Source: UBA11891 sp003533785 (GTDB lineage: Bacteria > Bacteroidota > Bacteroidia > Flavobacteriales > Flavobacteriaceae). From it: 64,000 bases of DNA. Made by a program: the position numbers and the translations under genes. The notes below the pieces were generated by a model. The model made no database searches, was not told where the DNA came from, and saw only the letters and a program-made list of their open reading frames with translations. Shown here piece after piece: positions 24,481 through 34,400 of the stretch. The stretch's first letter is position 1, and each line of letters begins with the position of its first letter. The stretch is taken from contig CATFEX010000003.1 of the NCBI GenBank assembly GCA_949511625.1, positions 1 through 64,000 on the forward strand. Direction: 5' to 3'.

Positions 24481-26748
24481 TTATGCAGCGTTTTGCTTTT
24501 TAATTAAATTCAACGCAGAACCCTCTTTAAACCATTCGATTTGTTGCTTATTGTAGGTGTGATTGGCTTGAATTGAATCCATGTTGCCATCGTTGTGTAC
24601 TACTTCAATCGTTAGGGATTTCCCAGGGGAAAAGTCCTTTAAGTCGATAAAGTTAAACGTATCGTCTTCTTGAATTTTATCGTAATCGCTCTCATTAGCA
24701 AAAGTGATACCCAGCATTCCTTGTTTTTTGAGATTGGTTTCATGAATACGAGCAAAGGATTTGACCAGTACAACTTTCACGCCCAAATGTCTGGGTTCCA
24801 TAGCAGCGTGTTCGCGAGAGGAGCCTTCTCCATAGTTGTGATCGCCAACCACAACAGTTTCTATCCCTGCTGTTTTGTATGCTCTCTGAACATCCGGAAC
24901 GCCACCGTATTCACCGGTCAATTGATTTTTGACAAAATTTGTTTTTTGATTGTAAGCATTTACTGCTCCAATCAAGCAATTGTTAGAAATGTTGTCTAAG
25001 TGTCCGCGAAAACGCAGCCAGGGCCCGGCCATAGAAATGTGATCGGTTGTGCATTTACCGTGTGCTTTGATAAGCAGTCTAGCTCCCTCCAAATTTTGAC
25101 CATCCCAAGGGAGGAATGGAGTCAACAGTTGCAGGCGTTCTGATTCAGAACTGACATTCACTTCAACTCTAGATCCATCTTCTACAGGAGCTAAATAGCC
25201 ATTGTCTTCCACCTCGAATCCATTGGGAGGGAGCTCAAGTCCTCTGGGAGGATCGAGTCGAACAGCTTTACCGTCTTCGTTCACCAAAGAATCGGTAATG
25301 GGATTGAAGTCCAAGCGACCAGATATAGCAACAGCAGCGACCATTTCGGGAGAGGCTACAAAAGCGTGTGTATTGGGGTTACCATCGGCACGTTTCGAAA
25401 AATTTCGATTGAAAGAGTGGACGATGGAATTTTTTTCTTCTTTATCAGCTCCCGCACGAGCCCACTGACCAATACATGGGCCACAGGCATTGGTAAATAT
25501 TGTCGCATCTAGGTCTTCGAATACTTTAAGGAGGCCATCGCGTTCGGCGGTATACCGAACCTGTTCCGAACCGGGGTTGATTCCAAAGGCAGCTTTAGTT
25601 ACCAATTTCTTTTCTACCGCTTGCTTGGCAATGGAGGCGGCCCGTGACAAATCTTCGTAGGAAGAATTGGTGCAAGAACCGATCAATCCCCACTCAACCT
25701 CCAATGGCCATTGATTGGTCTTGGCAACTTCAGCCATATCTCCAACAGGGGTGGCTAAATCGGGAGTGAAGGGTCCGTTTAAATGCGGCATCAATTCCGA
25801 TAGATTAATTTCTATGACTTGATCAAAGAATTGTTCTGGGTGGGCGTAGACATCGGGATCTCCTGTGAGGTGATTTTTCACTTTATTGGCCGCATCGGCT
25901 ATATCATCTCGCCCTGTAGAACGCAGGTAGCGTTCCATAGACGCATCGTAACCAAAAGTAGAGGTAGTAGCACCAACTTCTGCACCCATATTACAGATGG
26001 TACCTTTACCCGTGCAGGAAAGGGCTTCAGCTCCTGGGCCAAAATATTCGATAATCGCCCCTGTACCTCCCTTAACCGTGAGGATACCAGCAACTTTTAG
26101 AATCACATCTTTAGCAGCCGTCCATCCGTTGAGTTCGCCTGTGAGTTTCACCCCAATCAGTTTTGGAAATTTGAGTTCCCAAGGCATTCCAGCCATGACA
26201 TCAACAGCGTCGGCCCCTCCAACTCCAATGGCAAGCATACCCAATCCGCCAGCATTGACGGTGTGTGAATCGGTTCCGATCATCATCCCTCCAGGAAAAG
26301 CGTAATTCTCTAAAACCACTTGGTGGATAATCCCCGCTCCCGGTTTCCAAAATCCAATCCCGTATTTATTGGATACAGATTCTAAAAAGTTAAAGACTTC
26401 GGCCGAGGCGGAATTGGCCGATTTCAAATCTTTACGAGCGCCTTCTTTGGCTTGAATTAGGTGGTCACAATGAACCGTTGTTGGCACGGCTACTTTTTCT
26501 TTTCCTGCCTGCATGAATTGCAAAAGAGCCATTTGTGCAGTAGCATCTTGACAAGCGATGCGGTCGGGCGCAAAGTCTACATAATCTGTTCCTCGCGAGA
26601 ATGGGGCTTTGGGATGCGAATTCCAAAGGTGGTTGTAAAGAATTTTTTCTGAAGCGGTAAGGGGTTTTCCTACTAATTTTCGTGCTTCTTCAACATTTGC
26701 TTCAAGACGTTTGTAGAGGTCTTGGATCATGGATAAGTCAAAAGCCAT
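24481..26748 (-). CDS. acn: Aconitate hydratase
   Basis: A 755-residue aconitase that interconverts citrate and isocitrate in the TCA cycle. The [4Fe-4S] cysteines are in GSCTNSSYEDL and in ACGPCIGQW. The C-terminal swivel domain has DHISMAGPWLRFRGHL and GDHNYGEGSSREHAAMEPR. The length and order match the mitochondrial-type enzyme, shorter than the roughly 900-residue bacterial AcnA. The intergenic space with tuf is divergent. Confidence 0.95.
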   Translation of the reverse strand: MAFDLSMIQDLYKRLEANVEEARKLVGKPLTASEKILYNHLWNSHPKAPFSRGTDYVDFAPDRIACQDATAQMALLQFMQAGKEKVAVPTTVHCDHLIQAKEGARKDLKSANSASAEVFNFLESVSNKYGIGFWKPGAGIIHQVVLENYAFPGGMMIGTDSHTVNAGGLGMLAIGVGGADAVDVMAGMPWELKFPKLIGVKLTGELNGWTAAKDVILKVAGILTVKGGTGAIIEYFGPGAEALSCTGKGTICNMGAEVGATTSTFGYDASMERYLRSTGRDDIADAANKVKNHLTGDPDVYAHPEQFFDQVIEINLSELMPHLNGPFTPDLATPVGDMAEVAKTNQWPLEVEWGLIGSCTNSSYEDLSRAASIAKQAVEKKLVTKAAFGINPGSEQVRYTAERDGLLKVFEDLDATIFTNACGPCIGQWARAGADKEEKNSIVHSFNRNFSKRADGNPNTHAFVASPEMVAAVAISGRLDFNPITDSLVNEDGKAVRLDPPRGLELPPNGFEVEDNGYLAPVEDGSRVEVNVSSESERLQLLTPFLPWDGQNLEGARLLIKAHGKCTTDHISMAGPWLRFRGHLDNISNNCLIGAVNAYNQKTNFVKNQLTGEYGGVPDVQRAYKTAGIETVVVGDHNYGEGSSREHAAMEPRHLGVKVVLVKSFARIHETNLKKQGMLGITFANESDYDKIQEDDTFNFIDLKDFSPGKSLTIEVVHNDGNMDSIQANHTYNKQQIEWFKEGSALNLIKKQNAA

Positions 26749-26780
26749 ACTGGATAAAGTAAATTGTGGTTTCTTGGTAA

Positions 26781-26788
26781 CAAATGTA
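26781..26788 (-). promoter_or_regulatory. -7 box for acn
   Basis: On the minus strand TACATTTG exactly matches TAnnTTTG, 33 bases before the acn ATG. No clear -33 element is seen. Confidence 0.45.
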
Positions 26789-26995
26789 ATAATAAGTTAC
26801 TGACTGAGCCTGCTAGTTAAATCAAACTTATTAATCGTTCTATCAAATTAATGTATTTTTAGGCTAAGGGGTATCTACACGTTTTTTCAAACACAATTTT
26901 GGTTTCCTATTTTGATCGTCCGATCATGGCAATCTTACATACAAAAAATTATCTAAAAAATTGAATTTAAAAAGCAATTGAAACCAAAAAATTTT

Positions 26996-27003
26996 TAAAT
27001 TTG
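26996..27003 (+). promoter_or_regulatory. -7 box for tuf superoperon
   Basis: TAAATTTG exactly matches TAnnTTTG, 33 bases before tuf. A TTG at 26978 is only 15 bases upstream. Confidence 0.55.
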
Positions 27004-27035
27004 CACCTCTTAAAACAACATAGAAAACATCAAAT

Positions 27036-28223
27036 ATGGCTAAAGAAACTTTTGATCGGTCGAAACCCCACCTAAATATAGGGACGATTGGCCACGTAGA
27101 TCACGGTAAAACGACACTCACTGCTGCGATAACAAAAGTATTGGCAGACGCAGGTATGTCGGAAGCAAAGAGCTTCGACCAAATCGATAACGCTCCAGAA
27201 GAAAAAGAGCGTGGTATTACCATTAACACCTCACACGTTGAATATCAAACAGCAAATCGACACTACGCCCACGTTGACTGTCCAGGTCACGCCGACTATG
27301 TGAAAAACATGGTTACGGGAGCGGCTCAAATGGATGGTGCGATCTTAGTCGTAGCTGCAACAGATGGTCCTATGCCACAAACACGGGAGCACATCCTCCT
27401 TGGTCGTCAGGTAGGCGTGCCAAGAATTGTTGTGTTTTTGAACAAGGCAGATATGGTAGATGATGAAGAGCTACTCGAACTTGTTGAAATGGAAGTTCGC
27501 GAATTGCTTTCTTTCTACGATTATGATGGTGATAATACTCCAGTAATCCTAGGTTCTGCATTAGGGGCCTTGAACGGTGAGCAAAAATGGGTAGACACGG
27601 TAATGAAATTGATGGAAGAAGTTGATGGTTGGATTGAATTGCCAAAACGTGACGTTGACAAAGATTTCTTAATGCCTGTGGAGGACGTATTCTCAATTAC
27701 AGGACGAGGAACTGTAGCCACCGGGCGAATTGAGACAGGGGTAGCTAACACGGGTGACGCTGTTGATATTATTGGTATGGGTGCAGAGAAATTAGACTCT
27801 ACCATTACAGGAGTTGAAATGTTCCGTAAAATTCTAGACCGTGGAGAAGCTGGAGATAACGTAGGAATTCTTTTAAGAGGTATTGAAAAAACCGACATTA
27901 AAAGGGGAATGGTTATCTGTAAGCCCGGTTCCGTAACACCTCACGCCAAATTCAAGGCAGAAGTGTATATATTAAAAAAAGAAGAAGGTGGGCGACACAC
28001 CCCTTTCCACAATAACTATAGACCTCAGTTCTACGTTCGTACAACCGACGTGACAGGAAATATTGTCTTGCCCGATGGTGTTGAGATGGTGATGCCTGGC
28101 GACAACCTTACGATCACAGTAGATTTGATTCAGCCAATTGCCCTAAACGTAGGGCTTCGTTTTGCCATCCGTGAAGGTGGTAGAACGGTAGGTGCGGGTC
28201 AGGTTACTGAGATTCTGGACTAG
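27036..28223 (+). CDS. tuf: Elongation factor Tu
   Basis: A 395-residue translation GTPase that delivers aminoacyl-tRNA. G1 GHVDHGKT, switch GITINTSHVEY, DCPGHADY, NKADMVDD and SAL identify domain 1. The beta-barrel domains follow (RGTVATGRIETG, GGRHTPFHNNYRPQFYVRTTDVTG). It is the first gene of tuf-trpT-secE-nusG-rplKAJL-rpoBC. Confidence 0.98.
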   Translation: MAKETFDRSKPHLNIGTIGHVDHGKTTLTAAITKVLADAGMSEAKSFDQIDNAPEEKERGITINTSHVEYQTANRHYAHVDCPGHADYVKNMVTGAAQMDGAILVVAATDGPMPQTREHILLGRQVGVPRIVVFLNKADMVDDEELLELVEMEVRELLSFYDYDGDNTPVILGSALGALNGEQKWVDTVMKLMEEVDGWIELPKRDVDKDFLMPVEDVFSITGRGTVATGRIETGVANTGDAVDIIGMGAEKLDSTITGVEMFRKILDRGEAGDNVGILLRGIEKTDIKRGMVICKPGSVTPHAKFKAEVYILKKEEGGRHTPFHNNYRPQFYVRTTDVTGNIVLPDGVEMVMPGDNLTITVDLIQPIALNVGLRFAIREGGRTVGAGQVTEILD

Positions 28224-28240
28224 AAAAAAAGTTTTTTTAT

Positions 28241-28282
28241 GACACAGTAAGGTGCTCGTCAATGGCGAGTGCCTTTTGTGTC
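28241..28282 (+). other. Stem-loop between tuf and tRNA-Trp
   Basis: GACACA/TGTGTC encloses GGTGCTCG/CGAGTGCC (two wobbles) with a 7-base loop. There is no long T run after it. It may be an RNA-processing or partial termination structure before the tRNA. Confidence 0.55.
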
Positions 28283-28290
28283 AAATAAAA

Positions 28291-28363
28291 ACGGGTTTAG
28301 CTCAGTTGGTAGAGCACTGGTCTCCAAAACCAGGTGTCGGGAGTTCGAGTCTCTCAACCCGTG
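28291..28363 (+). tRNA. tRNA-Trp (anticodon CCA)
   Basis: Acceptor ACGGGTT/AACCCGT with discriminator G, anticodon stem CTGGT/ACCAG with loop CTCCAAA (CCA), T-arm AGTTCGAGTCT. It lies inside the tuf-secE interval, the usual site. It is the tRNA that trp leader attenuation would sense. Confidence 0.96.
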
Positions 28364-28378
28364 CTGAAAAAGACAGAT

Positions 28379-28573
28379 ATGGCAGCAATCATTACCTACA
28401 TAAAAGATTCATTTGAAGAGTTGAGAACCAACGTCTCTTGGACGCCTCGTGCGGAATTGCAACGCTTGGTTGTTATCGTTTTTGTTTTCTCCGTGCTATT
28501 TTCTTTAGCAATTTGGGGTGCGGATACGGTTTTGTCTTCTGTTGTTTCTGGCTATTTTAAATTCATCAATTAA
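28379..28573 (+). CDS. secE: Preprotein translocase subunit SecE
   Basis: A 64-residue single-pass protein, MAAIITYIKDSFEELRTNVSWTP, then one transmembrane helix (LVVIVFVFSVLFSLAIWGA). It clamps SecY in the translocon. A longer in-frame reading starts inside the tRNA and is not used. It is 6 bases before nusG. Confidence 0.94.
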   Translation: MAAIITYIKDSFEELRTNVSWTPRAELQRLVVIVFVFSVLFSLAIWGADTVLSSVVSGYFKFIN

Positions 28574-28579
28574 TCGTTT

Positions 28580-29131
28580 ATGGCTGAAGTCACCGAAAAA
28601 AAATGGTATGTCATCAGGGCCGTCAGTGGTCAGGAAGCCAAGATTAAAGATTATATCCATTCGGAAATAAACAGAATGGGATATGGTGATGCTGTGGAAG
28701 ATTTGCTCGTCCCTACCGAAAAGGTGGTGCAAATCCGAAATGGAAAAAAAATTAACAAAGAGCGTACTTATTTCCCCGGTTACATAATGATCAAAGCCAA
28801 TTTGACTGGAGAGATTCCCCACATCATCAAGTCGGTGACCAATGTAATTGGCTTTCTAGGCGAAACCAAGGGGGGGGATCCTGTGCCGCTACGGACTTCT
28901 GAAGTGAACCGCATGCTTGGTAAGGTCGATGAATTAGCCTTGTCTACAGAACATGTAGCGATTCCTTTCACGGTCGGAGAAAACGTCAAAGTTATCGACG
29001 GACCTTTTAATGGTTTTACAGGTTCGATAGAAAAAGTAAACGAAGAAAAAAGAAAGCTTGAGGTGATGGTCAAAATTTTTGGTCGAAAAACACCTTTAGA
29101 GCTCAGTTATATGCAAGTAGAAAAATTATAA
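28580..29131 (+). CDS. nusG: Transcription termination/antitermination factor NusG
   Basis: A 183-residue protein with an N-terminal NGN domain (KKWYVIRAVSGQEAKIKDYI) and a C-terminal KOW domain (GENVKVIDGPFNGFTGSIEKV). It binds RNA polymerase and couples it to the ribosome or Rho. It is in the standard place between secE and rplK. Confidence 0.96.
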   Translation: MAEVTEKKWYVIRAVSGQEAKIKDYIHSEINRMGYGDAVEDLLVPTEKVVQIRNGKKINKERTYFPGYIMIKANLTGEIPHIIKSVTNVIGFLGETKGGDPVPLRTSEVNRMLGKVDELALSTEHVAIPFTVGENVKVIDGPFNGFTGSIEKVNEEKRKLEVMVKIFGRKTPLELSYMQVEKL

Positions 29132-29148
29132 ATGTTACACTGATAAAT

Positions 29149-29184
29149 TGGATGGCCTTTTCGCTTCCACTAAAAGGAAATCCA
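29149..29184 (+). promoter_or_regulatory. Candidate L1 autoregulatory hairpin before rplK
   Basis: TGGAT/ATCCA and CCTTTT/AAAAGG stack with an internal GG/AA loop between them, 17 bases before the rplK ATG. The strands read GGATGG and GGAAATCC, like the GAAAU-containing L1 site of 23S rRNA and of known L11-L1 leaders. This is candidate feedback control of rplKA. Confidence 0.5.
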
Positions 29185-29200
29185 TAACTCAATTAAGACA

Positions 29201-29644
29201 ATGGCAAAAGAAATAGACAAAGTTTTAAAACTTCAAGTTCGGGGAGGTGCTGCGAATCCTTCGCCACCGGTTGGACCCGCGCTGGGTGCCGCAGGAGTTA
29301 ACATCATGGAGTTCTGTAAGCAATTCAATGCAAGAACCCAAGACAAGCCAGGAAAAGTACTTCCTGTCGTTATTTCTGTGTACAAAGACAAATCATTTGA
29401 CTTTGTAATTAAGACACCTCCAGCGGCCGTTCAATTGATGGAAGCAGCCAAAGCAAAGAAAGGATCTGGCGAACCCAACAGAAATAAAGTGGCAAGCGTC
29501 ACCTGGGATCAAGTAAAAACGATTGCAGAAGACAAAATGCAAGACTTGAATGCGTTCACCATAGAATCTGCTATGAAAATGGTAGCTGGTACCGCGCGTT
29601 CAATGGGATTCACTGTATCTGGGGAGGCCCCGTTTAACTCTTAA
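29201..29644 (+). CDS. rplK: 50S ribosomal protein uL11
   Basis: A 147-residue stalk-base protein. The N-terminal proline-rich GGAANPSPPVGPALGAAGVN contacts the GTPase centre, and the C-terminal RNA-binding domain ends GTARSMGFTVSG. It is first of the L11-L1 pair, 10 bases before rplA. Confidence 0.97.
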   Translation: MAKEIDKVLKLQVRGGAANPSPPVGPALGAAGVNIMEFCKQFNARTQDKPGKVLPVVISVYKDKSFDFVIKTPPAAVQLMEAAKAKKGSGEPNRNKVASVTWDQVKTIAEDKMQDLNAFTIESAMKMVAGTARSMGFTVSGEAPFNS

Positions 29645-29654
29645 TTTTCTACCA

Positions 29655-30341
29655 ATGGCACTATCCAAAAAACAAAAAGAAGCGAGAGCCAAAGTTGATT
29701 TTAAGAAGGCATACTCCTTAAAAGAAGCTTCCGCTTTAGTGAAAGAAATATCGACAGCAAAATTTGATGCTTCTATTGACTTAGCAATACGACTTGGAGT
29801 AGATCCTCGTAAAGCTAATGAAATGGTTCGTGGTGTGGTGACCCTACCCCACGGAACAGGAAAAACTGTTCGTGTTTTAGCGCTTGTGACTCCAGATAAG
29901 GAAGAAGAGGCCAAAGAAGCAGGAGCAGATTTTGTAGGGCTTGATGAATACCTTCAAAAAATCAAAGACGGCTGGACCGATGTAGATGTGATTGTCACGA
30001 TGCCCAGTGTTATGGGAAAACTTGGACCCCTTGGCCGTGTACTCGGCCCCAGAGGTTTGATGCCCAACCCCAAAACGGGAACAGTAACTATGGATATCAA
30101 AAAAGCCGTATCGGATGTAAAAGGGGGAAAGATTGACTTTAAAGTTGACAAAACGGGCATTGTCCATGCGTCAGTGGGTAAAGCCTCTTTTTCTGCCGAA
30201 AAAATATTCGAGAATGCAGACGAGCTATTGAAAACAATCCAAAAACTAAAACCTTCCTCTACCAAGGGAATATACATGAAGAGTGTATACCTTTCCAGTA
30301 CGATGAGTCCTGGTATTCCTGTAGAAACGAAGATGGCTTAA
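29655..30341 (+). CDS. rplA: 50S ribosomal protein uL1
   Basis: A 228-residue L1-stalk protein. The signature MGKLGPLGRVLGPRGLMPNP is followed by GTVTMDIKKAVSDVKGGKI. L1 commonly represses its own mRNA by binding a leader that mimics 23S; see the hairpin at 29149-29184. Confidence 0.97.
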   Translation: MALSKKQKEARAKVDFKKAYSLKEASALVKEISTAKFDASIDLAIRLGVDPRKANEMVRGVVTLPHGTGKTVRVLALVTPDKEEEAKEAGADFVGLDEYLQKIKDGWTDVDVIVTMPSVMGKLGPLGRVLGPRGLMPNPKTGTVTMDIKKAVSDVKGGKIDFKVDKTGIVHASVGKASFSAEKIFENADELLKTIQKLKPSSTKGIYMKSVYLSSTMSPGIPVETKMA

Positions 30342-30360
30342 GTTTTATAAATCAAGTTTC

Positions 30361-30876
30361 ATGACAAAACAAGAAAAAGCCCAAGTAATCGAAGAGTTGA
30401 CCGCCACATTGGCCGATGTAAAAAATCTTTACCTCACCGATATTGCTGGTCTTAATGCTTCACAATCCTCCGATTTGAGACGTGCTTGCTTTAAAGCAAA
30501 TATCAAATTGGCTGTGGTGAAAAATACTTTGCTAGCCAAAGCAATGGAAGCTTCTGATAAAGATTTTGGAGAATTGCAAGACACTTTGAAAGGCAATACT
30601 TCACTAATGATTTCAGAGTCTGGCAATGCGCCGGCCAAAGTAATTAAGGATTTCCGAAAGAAATCAGAAAAACCCATTCTCAAAGGCGCTTTTATTGAAG
30701 AAGCGATCTACATTGGAGATGATATGATTGATGCTCTAGTATCGATCAAGTCGAAAGAGGAATTGATTGGTGATATCATCACCCTACTTCAATCCCCAGC
30801 CAAAAATGTAGTATCGAGCCTTCAATCGGCCGGTGGGAATCTATCAGGTATCCTTAAAACGTTGTCAGAACGTTAA
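30361..30876 (+). CDS. rplJ: 50S ribosomal protein uL10
   Basis: A 171-residue stalk protein: KAQVIEELTATLADVKNLYL, the RNA-binding part AVVKNTLLAKAM, and a C-terminal helix that binds L7/L12 dimers. Only 19 bases separate it from rplA, so the long L10-binding leader of E. coli rplJ is absent. Confidence 0.96.
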   Translation: MTKQEKAQVIEELTATLADVKNLYLTDIAGLNASQSSDLRRACFKANIKLAVVKNTLLAKAMEASDKDFGELQDTLKGNTSLMISESGNAPAKVIKDFRKKSEKPILKGAFIEEAIYIGDDMIDALVSIKSKEELIGDIITLLQSPAKNVVSSLQSAGGNLSGILKTLSER

Positions 30877-30947
30877 CTGACAAATATTAATTAGTACGCA
30901 CTCAACCCTTATAAACAAGAAAATTAAATTTTTAAAATTCTAACGAA

Positions 30948-31325
30948 ATGGCAGATTTAAAAGAATTCGCAGAACAATTAGTCAACTTGACTGTAAAAGA
31001 GGTCAATGAATTGGCTGACATATTAAAAAATGAGTACGGCATCGAGCCTGCAGCTGCTGCAGTCGCTGTCGCTGGCCCTGCGGCTGGTGGTGGTGGAGAC
31101 GCCGGAGAAGAGAAAACAGAATTTGACGTGATTTTAAAAGCCGCTGGTGGTTCCAAACTAGCTGTAGTAAAACTCGTTAAAGAATTGACTGGTCTTGGCT
31201 TGAAAGAAGCTAAAGAATTGGTCGACAATGCGCCTAGCCCTTTAAAAGAAGGTGTGGCTAAAGACGAAGCCGAAGGATTGAAAAGTTCTTTGGAAGAAGC
31301 TGGAGCTGAAGTAGAGCTCAAGTAA
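30948..31325 (+). CDS. rplL: 50S ribosomal protein bL7/L12
   Basis: A 125-residue stalk protein. The N-terminal dimerisation helix, an Ala/Gly/Pro hinge (about 37-53) and the C-terminal domain (KLAVVKLVKELTGLGLKEAK) are clear. A hairpin lies before rpoB. Confidence 0.97.
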   Translation: MADLKEFAEQLVNLTVKEVNELADILKNEYGIEPAAAAVAVAGPAAGGGGDAGEEKTEFDVILKAAGGSKLAVVKLVKELTGLGLKEAKELVDNAPSPLKEGVAKDEAEGLKSSLEEAGAEVELK

Positions 31326-31345
31326 GCTTCTACAAAATAAGGAAA

Positions 31346-31388
31346 GCTTTGGGTTGCTGCTTCCTGCAGCCCAAAGCCTTTTCCTTTT
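31346..31388 (+). terminator. Hairpin between rplL and rpoB (attenuator-like)
   Basis: GCTTTGGGTTGC (31346-31357) and GCAGCCCAAAGC (31366-31377) form a 12-bp stem with one wobble, followed by a pyrimidine/T-rich run. In E. coli an attenuator in this interval reduces rpoBC relative to ribosomal genes; the same use is plausible here. Confidence 0.68.
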
Positions 31389-31440
31389 CTGATGCCCCAC
31401 ATCTAAAAAAAATTATTGGTAACAAAAACAGAGAGAATCG

Positions 31441-34400
31441 ATGCCGAGATCCGTTCAAAATAGAGTAAATTTTACTTCCGCTAAGCACACCCCAGACTAC
31501 CCCGATTTCCTCGATATACAAATAAAATCCTTCCAGGATTTTTTTCAGTTGGAAACCAAATCAGACGAACGTGCTGAGGAGGGACTATTCAACACTTTCA
31601 AGGAAAATTTTCCCATCACCGACACCCGCAATCAGTTTGTCTTAGAATTTTTAGACTACTTTGTGGATCCCCCGCGATATTCCATTCAAGAATGTATCGA
31701 AAGAGGGTTGTCTTATTCGGTTCCCCTAAAGGCCCGATTGAAACTCTACTGTACCGATCCGGAACACGAGGACTTTGAAACCATTGTACAAGACGTATTT
31801 TTGGGAATCATTCCTTACATGACTCCCAGCGGTACATTTATCATCAATGGAGCGGAACGTATTGTCGTTTCTCAGCTTCACCGTTCTCCAGGAGTGTTCT
31901 TTGGCCAATCTTTCCACGCCAATGGGACTAAACTCTATTCAGCTCGAGTGATTCCATTCAAAGGGTCGTGGATTGAGTTTGCGACAGACATCAACAGTGT
32001 TATGTACGCCTACATCGATCGAAAGAAAAAATTACCTGTTACTACTCTTTTCCGAGCCATTGGATACGAAAGAGATAAAGACATTTTAGAGATTTTTGAT
32101 CTGGCCGAAGAAATCAAGGTTTCCAAAACAGGACTCAAAAAAGTCATGGGACGCAAGCTTGCGGCTCGGGTTCTAAAGACCTGGCACGAAGATTTTGTTG
32201 ACGAAGACACAGGCGAAGTAATCTCAATTGAACGTAATGAAATCATCATCGATCGCGATACTGTCCTTGAGAAAGAACATGTGGATGAGATCATTGATGC
32301 TGATGTAAAAACCATTTTACTTCATAAAGAAGATGCGCATATGTCTGATTATGCGATCATACACAATACGCTACAAAAAGACCCGACCAATTCAGAAAAA
32401 GAAGCCGTAGAACACATCTACCGTCAATTGCGTAATGCAGAACCGCCAGATGAAGATACGGCTCGTGGAATTATTGACAAGCTATTCTTTTCCGATCAAC
32501 GTTACAACCTTGGAGAGGTGGGTCGATACCGGATGAACAAAAAGCTCAATCTGGATGTAGAAATGGACAAACAAGTATTGACCAAGTTGGACATCATCAC
32601 CATTATCAAATACTTGATAGAATTGGTTAATTCCAAAGCGGAAATAGATGATATCGATCACTTGTCCAACCGACGGGTACGAACCGTTGGGGAACAATTG
32701 TCATCCCAATTTGGAGTTGGATTGGCTCGTATGGCACGGACAATTCGAGAGCGAATGAATGTTCGAGACAACGAAGTGTTTACTCCTATTGACTTGATCA
32801 ATGCCAAGACCTTATCGTCTGTGATTAACACCTTTTTTGGTACAAACCAACTCTCACAGTTTATGGATCAAACAAATCCATTAGCTGAAATCACACACAA
32901 GCGACGTTTATCAGCTTTGGGGCCTGGAGGATTATCAAGAGAAAGAGCAGGCTTCGAAGTTCGTGACGTTCATTATACTCACTACGGACGCTTGTGTCCG
33001 ATTGAAACCCCAGAAGGGCCAAATATTGGATTGATTTCTTCTCTTGGCGTTTTTGCAAAAGTGAATAACCTTGGATTCATTGAGACGCCCTATCGTAAAG
33101 TTGAGGATGGAAAAGTAGATCTTAAAAATACCATCTATCTCAGTGCTGAGGAAGAAGAAAATAAGCTCATTGCTCAATCAACTGTTTCGGTCGACGCCAA
33201 AGGACAAATTCAAGATGCGCGAGTGATTGCCAGAGATCAGGCCGATTTTCCTGTGGTGACTCCCGATCAGATCAACTATACCGATGTAGCACCGAATCAA
33301 ATCGCATCCATCTCGGCCTCCTTGATTCCATTCTTAGAACACGACGATGCGAACCGAGCTTTAATGGGATCAAACATGATGCGTCAGGCGGTTCCTCTAT
33401 TACGTCCCGAATCACCCATCGTGGGAACAGGATTGGAAAGACAAGTCGCTTCTGATTCCAGAGTACTCATCAATGCAGAAGGTGACGGAGTAGTTGAATA
33501 TGTCGATGCAAACCAAATAACGATCAAATACGATCTGGATGACGAACAAAAACTGATTCGTTTTGAGAGCGATACCAAAACCTACAACCTAATCAAATTC
33601 CGAAAAACAAACCAAGGAACTTGTATCAATTTGAAACCCATTGTCAAAAAAGGGGATCGGGTCACAAAAGGGCAAGTACTTTCTCAAGGGTATGCCACCC
33701 AGAAAGGTGAATTGGCCTTAGGGAGAAACATGAAAGTGGCTTTCATGCCTTGGAAAGGATACAACTTTGAGGATGCCATCGTAATCTCCGAAAAGGTTGT
33801 TCGTGAAGATATCTTTACGTCCATTCATATTGACGAGTATTCTTTAGACGTACGGGACACCAAATTAGGTACCGAAGAATTAACTGACGACATCCCCAAT
33901 GTGAGCGAAGAAGCTACAAAAGATTTGGATGAAAACGGGATGATTCGAATTGGAGCCGAAGTGAATCCAGGGGATATTTTGATTGGTAAGATTACCCCCA
34001 AGGGTGAATCGGACCCAACACCAGAAGAAAAACTCCTTCGAGCGATTTTTGGAGACAAGGCTGGAGATGTTAAAGATGCATCTTTCAAAGCACCGCCTTC
34101 TCTTCACGGAGTGGTCATCGACAAAAAACTGTTTACACGTTCCATAAAGGACAAAAGAAAGCGCAACCAAGACAAGCAAGAATTGGAAGCTTTGGAAGCA
34201 GCCTATGAGTTGAAATTTGTAGAACTTAAATCGGTCTTGGTCGAAAAATTATTCTCCATTTTAAATGGGAAAACCTGTCAGGGTGTCCAAAACGATTTGG
34301 GAGAAGAAGTATTGCCAAAGGGGAAAAAGTTCACTTTAAAAATGCTCAATGCTGTGGAGGATTACACGCACCTAACACAAGGTACTTGGGCTACAGCAAA

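Noticed and set aside
28334..28378. N-terminal extension of SecE
   Set aside because: It begins inside the tRNA-Trp gene; the ATG at 28379 gives the normal SecE length.
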